Part shown: in pieces, positions 52,136-61,100 of the stretch
How the letters are laid out: each line of letters opens with the position of its first letter
How positions within the stretch are numbered: the stretch's first letter is position 1
Source of the DNA: Treponema sp.
GTDB taxonomy: Bacteria; Spirochaetota; Spirochaetia; Treponematales; Treponemataceae
NCBI GenBank assembly: GCA_017525605.1
Contig: JAFXSM010000016.1
Span: forward strand, 1 to 64,000
DNA: 64,000 nucleotides
Direction of reading: 5' to 3'
The notes under the pieces: model-generated
The model's database searches: none
What the model saw: only the letters and a program-made list of their open reading frames with translations
What the model was told of the DNA's origin: nothing
Translations under genes and position numbers: made by a program

Positions 52136-55100
52136 TTATTTCATCTGGGCGGTTTCGATGTAGCCGAGAGAGCCTGATTTTGTCGCATAGCCAAGAACTG
52201 GATTTACAGTGCCGTTACCCCAAACAGTTCCAGAGCTGTTTACTGTGGCACCAGCCCCTGGCGCAAATGTTTTTTCGCCAGTTTTTGATTGCTTTATGAC
52301 ACCTGATGAATCTTTCCATACACCAACATTTATATGGTCTACAATGAGCTTACTTGAAGTTGGCACATAACTCACTTCCCAGTTTGAAGTGAAAGCCTCG
52401 TTTTCTGCACCGCTTACAGAAGATACTTCCGTTAAATTACCACCAACCCAGCGTGCGATTTTTGGTTTTGCAGCAGAAGAGGCATAGTAACTTATATAAG
52501 GAACTGCTTTGTCATCCACAAGGGCTACATCTATATTCAACTCCGAGCCTATGAAGCCATTGGAATCAAGGCATCCCACTTTTGCAGATGATGGTGAATC
52601 ATATTCCTGGAGATAGGCGTACCAGACATCTCCGTTTGTACTGTCATAGGCGGCAATATGGATTCCACCAGCAGCATCTACTGCCACTTTGCAATATTCA
52701 CCAACGTCCTGTTGGAACAATTCGACAGGTGCACTCCATTTTGTATCCTTCTGCTTATATTTTCCTTTCGTTATACTCTTTGGCGTTTTATTGTAAGAAT
52801 ACAGCATCTTATGATGAGTTCCATCCCACCATACGGCAACAACAGCATCATCGCTATCGCCGTCATTAGGTATTGCAGCGATACTTACATACTCGCCACC
52901 ATAAACCGCAGTTCCATCTTCTGTTGTTACAGGACTTGATGCATAAGCTGGTGTCGTACTAATAGCTTTGTCTACTGTCTGACCAGCAATCAAAGAAGTT
53001 CCCCCTATAGAGTATGCTTGGCTAGTTCTTCCAGTTCCATAATGAGTTCCAAACATTCCTTCATCATCACTGTCGTCTTTTTTATTTTTAATAATACCCC
53101 AATTGAACCTTACTTCGTCATTGATTGAATCGTAATAAGCGAGGTATACAGTCGATTTGTCAGAAGCTGAAGCTACGGTAGCCATAGAAGGAGACTTTAT
53201 ACGAGATTTACTAAAGTTTGTAAAGTCTACCCATTTACTCTGAGACTCATCATAGAAATATTCTCTTTCTCCAATATACTCCAATCCAAACTGGTTATTC
53301 AAATCCTTATATCCATCTGTGGAAAGAGTTCCCTTTCCATCCCAGCGGCTAGTTGTAAATCTGAAAATGTCAACTCCATTTTTTGAAGCATTAAGGTCTC
53401 CACCTGCGGCAGTAGCATAACTATAACCATTTACATCATAAGCAAGACTGATGCTATTCCATTCATCGAGACCGCCTATCCAATACTCATAGGAATTAGA
53501 ATCAACATTTTTTTGGTTTGTTCCACGAGGCATACTAAAATATGCGGTTCCATTTATAAAAGCAAAACCGATATTATCTCTAACTGGATCTATAGCCATT
53601 ACCGGCTGGGTTATTCCACCAACCTTTGACCTTACCGCAGTAGGGTCAATCTGCCACACATCCAGCACCACATCGTCCGTCAGCTTGTTGTTGCTGTCGC
53701 CGTTTGGCTGGCGGTTGTAGAATTTTCCGTCTTTGTAAACGCTTCCTGTGCTGTTTACGGTCGGGGCGGTCTCGTATGCTTTGCCGTATGCACCGTTGTT
53801 GTTCAGGTTGTTGAGGGATTTGACTTTTGCGTTCTCTTCGCCGTTCAGGACGTAAACTTCGCCGGAAGTGAATGCGGAGATTGAACCTGCGCTGTAGACG
53901 CTTCCGGAAGGCTTTGCGCTAGTGCTGTACCATTTCTGACCGCTTGCATTTGCAGGTGTGAGTATTGCGCTTGCAGGCGTTGATGCTGAATCGTACAAAG
54001 TTCCGCCTTCGAGGTTGAAGCCGTAAACGAAAATTGTCTCCGTGGAAGAAAATGGATAGTGACCGAGAGCAGTCCTGTCGTAAACACTTGAGTTGCCTTT
54101 TTTGAGCGAAGAAAGCCCAGTCTTCACACCTGCAATATACGGAACAACGTCCATCTGGTAAATCGGATAGTTCGTTGTTCCGTCGGTCACGCTGCGGACG
54201 TTTGTTGCGGAATCGACTACAGGGGCAGTTACAGAAGCAACATTTGTCGTTTTTCCAGCTGCATCAGTAGCCGTAACAGTGAGAGAAACATCGTTCTTAG
54301 CCTTTGAGCTGATTTTCTCGGTGTCGAGGTCGAGAGTCCAGTAGACTTTATGACCTTTCTGAGCGAAGTAAGCATCGTCCTCATAATAGCCATGCGTAAC
54401 TGCATTGCCTTTTGAATCAAATGCCGTGTCCACGATTCTAAAGACATATCCATCTGACTCAATTGTGGTTTCAGGAACAACCCACTTCATTTCATCAGAA
54501 ACTTTCTCATACGTCGCGACTTTTTTTTCGTCTATGAAATCATACTTGATGCTGATTGAGCTGAGCCTGAAGTTGTCATAAGCCGTTCCAGTAAAGCGGA
54601 TTTTACCGGAAACTTTCGGGTCTGCATCATATTCGGCTTTGCTAGCATCATAACCAGTTGCATTTTTCCAGTCATCTTCAAGTTCAACATGTCCGTTTGC
54701 ACTCAAGCCGCCGTAGAGACTGTTTTTGTCTTCGCCCTCGCCTATCCAGAAGAATGGATTCACAACAACAGTCGGCGGAGTCGAATCATTCTGAGAGACC
54801 TTGAAGTTCTTGACGTAAAGAACTGCATTCTGAGAGGTCTTACCCTGCTCCGTCTCTTCGGTCGTATCCCAGAATGTGAATGATATTCCCTTTGAATCGG
54901 AATCACCACCAATCTTATTCTTGTCGATTACATAAGAGTACATGATATTGCTTGCATCAGAACCTTTAAGAATTCCAGAAACTGTTCCAGTAAAACTCTT
55001 TGAAACCGTATTAACTGTTTCGTTGTCTTCATTTGTCTCAGTTACAACGGTACCAATCGAAGTTTTAGCAATCAGAGTATTGTCCGCGGATTTTTCTACA

Positions 55101-58100
55101 GCAGCTTTTGTCGTTGCGGCAGAATCAACGACCATGGCAATTTCACCGTTTCCGCCGACGAATTCAGGGACTACGGCAAGACCGCTCTTTATCGTAAAGA
55201 TTCCGTTCTTGTATTTTGGAGTCGTTGTATTATTTTTTCCCGGATTTGTAGCAGTAAAATCAAGCTCATAAGCAGACTGCTCATTGCCTTCCGCACCGAG
55301 AATATCGTATTCAACAAGCTCTTCAATAGAAGAAGAATTCGTGTAATTTTCGTCGCCGTTCAAGTCCGTTCCGAGGAAGACTTTTGCGATTCGCGGAGCA
55401 TTGTTCGTAATCTTTGTGTTGATAATCCTTTCCGCCACGTTGCCCGCATTGTCAAATGCAAGAATTACGAGGGAAACAGGGCCATCAGGCATATTGTTCG
55501 AGCGGATTGCAGCATCCCATGTCCATGTGCTTGAAGATTTAGAGAACGACTCAGGCATTCCGTCACCGTCGTCTCCAGACTCAAAGGTAATTTTAGCACC
55601 GGAATAGCTTTCGACTTTCTCGCTTGCGGAGTTGTCGATTACCTGTGCAATCGGGAAGTCCGCACTGACGCTTGATTTTGACTCGGAAAGAGCCGGCGTG
55701 AAGGTAACAGTATTGCTCTCAAGTTTTGTGATTGTTCTGAGAACGCCGTCAATGTAAACAAGTCCGCCTTTCCGCACATGAGCGTCATAAGCTATGCCGG
55801 ACGTGAACGTGTCGGTTGTCGCGCTGCCAGAATATGATTTTGCGTAGAGATAATATGTATCGTCGCCCTGAGTAAACGGAATAGCTTTTATTGTACTATC
55901 CATTGTGACTTTGCTTGCCTGTTCATCAGACCAAATCATCGGATCCATAACAACATCAGTTCCGATTGTTCCGGTCGTTCCGTTCTTTCGCATATAGTAG
56001 AACACGATATTTTTTACGCCGGACATCAAATCGTAAGAAGAGCCGGAGATTGTAAACCTGTAGTTTGAATCTTCAATAGACTTGAACTTCTTGTCAGCCT
56101 CAGTTTCGTCAAAGCCAAGACCGTTACCTATAAGTTTGTCCAAAGTCGGAGCTGTCTCATCAATCTTGAACGTAAATTTCTGCGTTGAGGTGTGGTCGGT
56201 GTCGCTTGCATTGACAGTAATCTCAGCAGAATCCAAATCTTTCGGGATCGGAATGTAGAGCCGCACACCAGTTTTTGTAGTCGTCGTTCCGTCAGAATTT
56301 GTGAATTCCTTAGAGACATTTTCCTCGACGAAGTAACCTGTACCAGCCGCAAGTGAAGAGTCGCCCTTCATTACGCTGTATGGCGTAGTTCCAGAAAGCC
56401 CTGATTCGTCAAGCAATGTTGCGACCAAAGTCCAGCATCCCTTCAAGTACATATCAGCATCATAAGGAAGGCTCGAAGTCGGTTCTGCTGTCGGTCTTGC
56501 ACCAAGAGCTGTCTTTCCGTCACCGTATTTATTGACAGATGCCGTAATTACTGGAGCAGATTTGTCTATATGGATTGCAATCTCGTTGTCACCGCTTGTC
56601 CATGCACCGAATTTTCCTTCCGCGTTTACACCGCAGGCACGGAGTGTAATATCATTGGTTCCAGTTGATGGATTCAGTTTTCCGTCTTCGTTGAGCTTAA
56701 AGTTCCATGATGCAGTTCCGGTTGCCTCAATTCCCCACCAGTCATCAATTTCAGCCTTTGTCTTGAATCCCAAGCCCTTTATGAGGTCATCGCTCAGTGT
56801 TGAATTTTTAGAGTAAGAAGTGCCGCGCATCTTGTTGATGATGTCGTATACGCTTACCACTGTTAGGCCGTAGGTATTCTTCGCCTTATATGAATCAGTA
56901 TTTGCTGCTGAAGCGTCGGCTGTTCCCGTATATTTTGCCGCAGAATCTGCAATCTGATAGTAAATTGAATTTACCGTGGTTTTTCCTGACGGAATAATTG
57001 CAGAGCCTGTAACGCGGATTGTTCCGCCCAAAACCGCAAACTTTTCTGTTGCCGACTTGTAATTTTCTTTTGTCGGATAAGAGAATTCAAGTTTCGGCTT
57101 GTCTGCGTCAGGATTATGCTTGTACTTGTATGATGTTTCATAAGCCACGTTGCCCAGTGCGTCAGCCGCCCGGAACCAGATTGGAAGTGTATAAATTCCG
57201 TCTGCCGTGATATTATCGCCCGCAAAATCCGCACTGTCGTAAACATTGAAACTTGGGTTTCCTGCATTGAATTTGAATTCATCAGGCTTTGATGACTCTT
57301 CATCATAGTTTCCGTCAAAAACGAACTTCCAAGAAGTTACGGTTGACTCCTTTTCAAGAGAGCTTACGCCACCGTTCCATGAAAGACCTTCGAGATATTC
57401 AGCCTTTTCATCGTCAGCTTTACTATTGTAAGTTGTGACCTGTGTTGTATTCGGAACAATCCACTGAATGTTCGATGCACCTGCAACGCCGTTATCGCCA
57501 GAATTTCCTGAAATCTCAACGGCTCCAGAAACTTCCGAATCTGTTTTTGGCTCGATTTTTTCAATCTTCGGAGGCTGATTATCGACATAGAAGTTGCACG
57601 AGCCGTTTCCGGCAAGACCAGCCTTATCGTAAGGAGTTACCGAGACAGAAATCTGACCAGCAAAATCATTCCCAGAACTGTCTTTGAATGAAGCGAGGTC
57701 AATGAAATCAGTTGTCCAAGTTGCATTTGAGTTTTTGTCGTTAGATTCAACGAACGTTCCGTTAGCGGTGCATCCTGTATCTACAGAACCAATATTTGCC
57801 GCCGTAGCAAGTTTTTCGAGGGAAACGCCTTTGTCATCCTTAAATTCGACTGTCATACCAGCGATTCCGCTTGCGTCATTTGCCGTGAAGTAGAATTTAA
57901 CGTACCTGCGGTCAACTCCGCCAACCTTGAAGCTTGAATTGAGTGTTGCGTTCGTCGTCGGTGTTGTATTTGTCGAAAGCGCAAATGCCGCATTCTTGTC
58001 ATCTGTTGCAACAGGCGATGTTTCTGTCGCATACGGAAGTCCTTCCGCAAGTTCCACGGTCGGATTCTTTCCGTCTGAGCTGTAAGTGAACACAGTACCG

Positions 58101-61100
58101 TTCAGTCTCTCTTTTTCAGCCAATGTAGGTTCTGCCGCGCCAATCTTCTTCTTTGTCACGGTCACTTTTGGCAATGCGAGAGTGTCAGAGACGGTCGTTC
58201 CTGCAGTTGCGCCGGCTTTAGTTGCAGTCGTATAGAAGACATTATCATTGTTATCAATTACGAGAATATAGAAGTGCTTTTGACCATCGTCTTTATCAGA
58301 AGGCTCAAATGTAAATTCGCCAGTAGAGGTATTCCATGAAGATGAAAGGACTTTGTTAACGGCGGTGCGTGTTGTGCCATTAGAAAGAGTTTCAATTACA
58401 GAATATGTGCCGTCTGTATTCTTTGTCGCGGTAACAGGATATTCCGTCATGTAGAATTCTTTTACGACATTCTCACTTTCTGAATCGTCATCGGAAACAA
58501 TTCCTGTCACCTGTGCATTTGTTCCGTACATGAGGATAAACGAATCGCCATAAGGGGTAAGATTGTTTATCTTCACCTTCGGTCTGTCAGAATCCTGCGA
58601 GACAATCACAGTAACAGGGTCGGACTCTTTTGAGTTGCCAGCAGCATCCACACCAACTGCACAAAGCTGATAAGTACAGCCATCGTCAAGAGTTGTCGTA
58701 TCAAAGTCAGTTACGGTGAATGTGTAGCTTCCTGAAAGCTTGATTCCCTTGACTTCATCTGTCGCAGGATTGTCACCATCTGCCTCTTTTGCAGGCTGGT
58801 ACAATGTCAAATCGGTCCATGTTGAATTTGAAACCACAGTTCCGTCGGCTGCCTTAATCATTTTGTACTTGATTCCAGTGATTGCAGTCTCTGGAAGAAC
58901 ATTTTCATCGCTGATAGTTCCTTCAAGTTTGATTGTGCCGTTAATCTGAATTTCAGATACTTCACTGTCAGCATCTTTCGGAGCTGTAAGTTTTACTGTC
59001 GGTGGCAGCGTGTCCACAATCACGTTCGCGACGCTCACCGTGCTCTTGTTGCCCTTGCCAGCTTTGTCGGTCACGATTGCGTACACAGTTTTCGTTCCGT
59101 TGTCGCCTGCAAAGACTTTTTCGGCATCAAGCTCAACGCGCCATGCCTTTTTCTTTTTCGTCGTGCCGTCCTCGTCAGTTTCAGTCGTCTGCTCGCCGAC
59201 AATGAGCGTTCCGTACTCGGTGACAGTTCGTGTTCCGCTTCCGTCAGTTGCGTTCACGTCTTCTTTTATCTGCTTGTCGTTCACTTTGATTGCGACGCTC
59301 TTTATGCCGGAAGCATCGTCGCTCGCCTCGCCTTCGATTACGACTGTTCCTGTCGCCATCGCATATTTCGTCGTCTCGCCAAAAGCTTTCGCGTCAGGGG
59401 ATTCCGTATCGACGTTGAGTGAATAGTTGTAGTAGCGTGTTTTTCCGCTCGGCTCCACGACATTCACAGAATCGAGAGCCGCGTTTCCTACGTTGTCAAC
59501 CGCAACGAGAACGACATAGTTGACTCCGACATCGAAACCGGAGAACACGTTGTCGTAATTCGTCGTGATAGTCGCATAATTCTTGGGGTCAGTAGTCACG
59601 AAATTTTTTGCGAATCCGCTGAAAACGCTGTCGCTGTCGCTGAACACGACATCGTGTCCGTCCGCGTCATATACTTTGCCGCCTGAAAGCGGAGTGTAGA
59701 ACACGCGCTTGCTCTCGGTCTTGTTCGGCTTGAAGTATCCGGTGTTTTCGGTGTCAATCTCGTACTCCTCAAGGAATTTGTCCGAAATGACTTTGAGATG
59801 AGCCTGATCCTGCGTAGTATTTCCGCTCGGAATGACTTTGTAGTAAATCATCGACACGCCGCTTCCACCGATTCCGTCAAAGATTGTTCCGCGGAGTTTT
59901 ATCGTCTGCTCGTTTCCGTATGTGTCAACCGAATATTTTCCGCCGACTTTCTTGTCGTTATCCGTGAGAGTCTCAACCTCGTCGTTGTCGTTGTCGCCCA
60001 CACGGAGGAAGATGTCCTTCCCAGTGCCGTCAATCGCGTGTATTCCTTTCGGAGCGTCGTTGTCGAAACTGAGCTTGATTTCGAACTCTTCCGTCTCGCC
60101 GTTGTATTTGTCGCCCTGGTTTCCGGCTCCGTCCGTTATGACGAATTTTCCAACCGCGCCGCCTTCCCAGTCGGTCAAATCGATGTCGTCGAAATTGAAG
60201 ATGCTCGATTCGGCAGTTCTTGTGATTTTCTTTGAGGAATCTTCCGTGTTCGTGAGAGTGAATTCAACTTTCTCAACCCCGGAAGAAGAATCCATCGCAA
60301 CGCCAGAAATCGTGAATATGTTTCTATCATCCTCAACGACATTTCCGCCAGCGTCTTTGAAAGTATTCGAGTTGTGCACGAAATACTCGTCGTTGCCTGC
60401 AGAATGGACTTTGTATTTGCTATAAGAATTCGAAATCGAATACGTCTGGACATACGGAGGAGTCTTGTCGATGTGGATTCTGAATATTGTCGAAGAAGAA
60501 GAGTTCTCGGCCTTGTCGGTCACGGCAGCCTTCACTGCGTAAATGTGACCGTCTTCAAGCTTAGAGAGAACGTAGTCCTTCGTGATTTCCGCGTGCCATT
60601 CGGAATCGCTGTCGAGTGTCGCGTCAATTATTATCGGAGTGAATGAAGAGCCTGTCGCGGTGTCCGAAATCGTGAGCTTCACGCTCCTAACGCCCGAAGC
60701 ATCGTCGTCCATCGTTCCAGTGACAGAAATCGCAGTTTCCAAATCAGAATAGACGTTTCCGCTCCTGTCGCACAAAAGCGAAGGCTCTTCCGCGTCAATG
60801 TAGATGTGGAAAACCTGCTCGTCGCTTTCGTTTCCTGCATAGTCGATTGCCTTCATGTAAACGTCGTTCGGAATCGCATTTCCGCCAGAAACATTCGAGA
60901 TGAATTCGCCGAGGTTCACACTGAAGCTTTCTGTTCCGTCATCATCTTTCGTTGTCGCAAAGCTCTTTGAATACGTCGCTGTTCCGCCGCTTCCAGCCTG
61001 AATGACCGAATACACGATTTCCCTGATTCCGCTACCCTCTTCCGAAAGAGTGCCCGCAAACGGCAATGCGGAAGATTTGTACCAGGAGTGCTCCGTTTCG

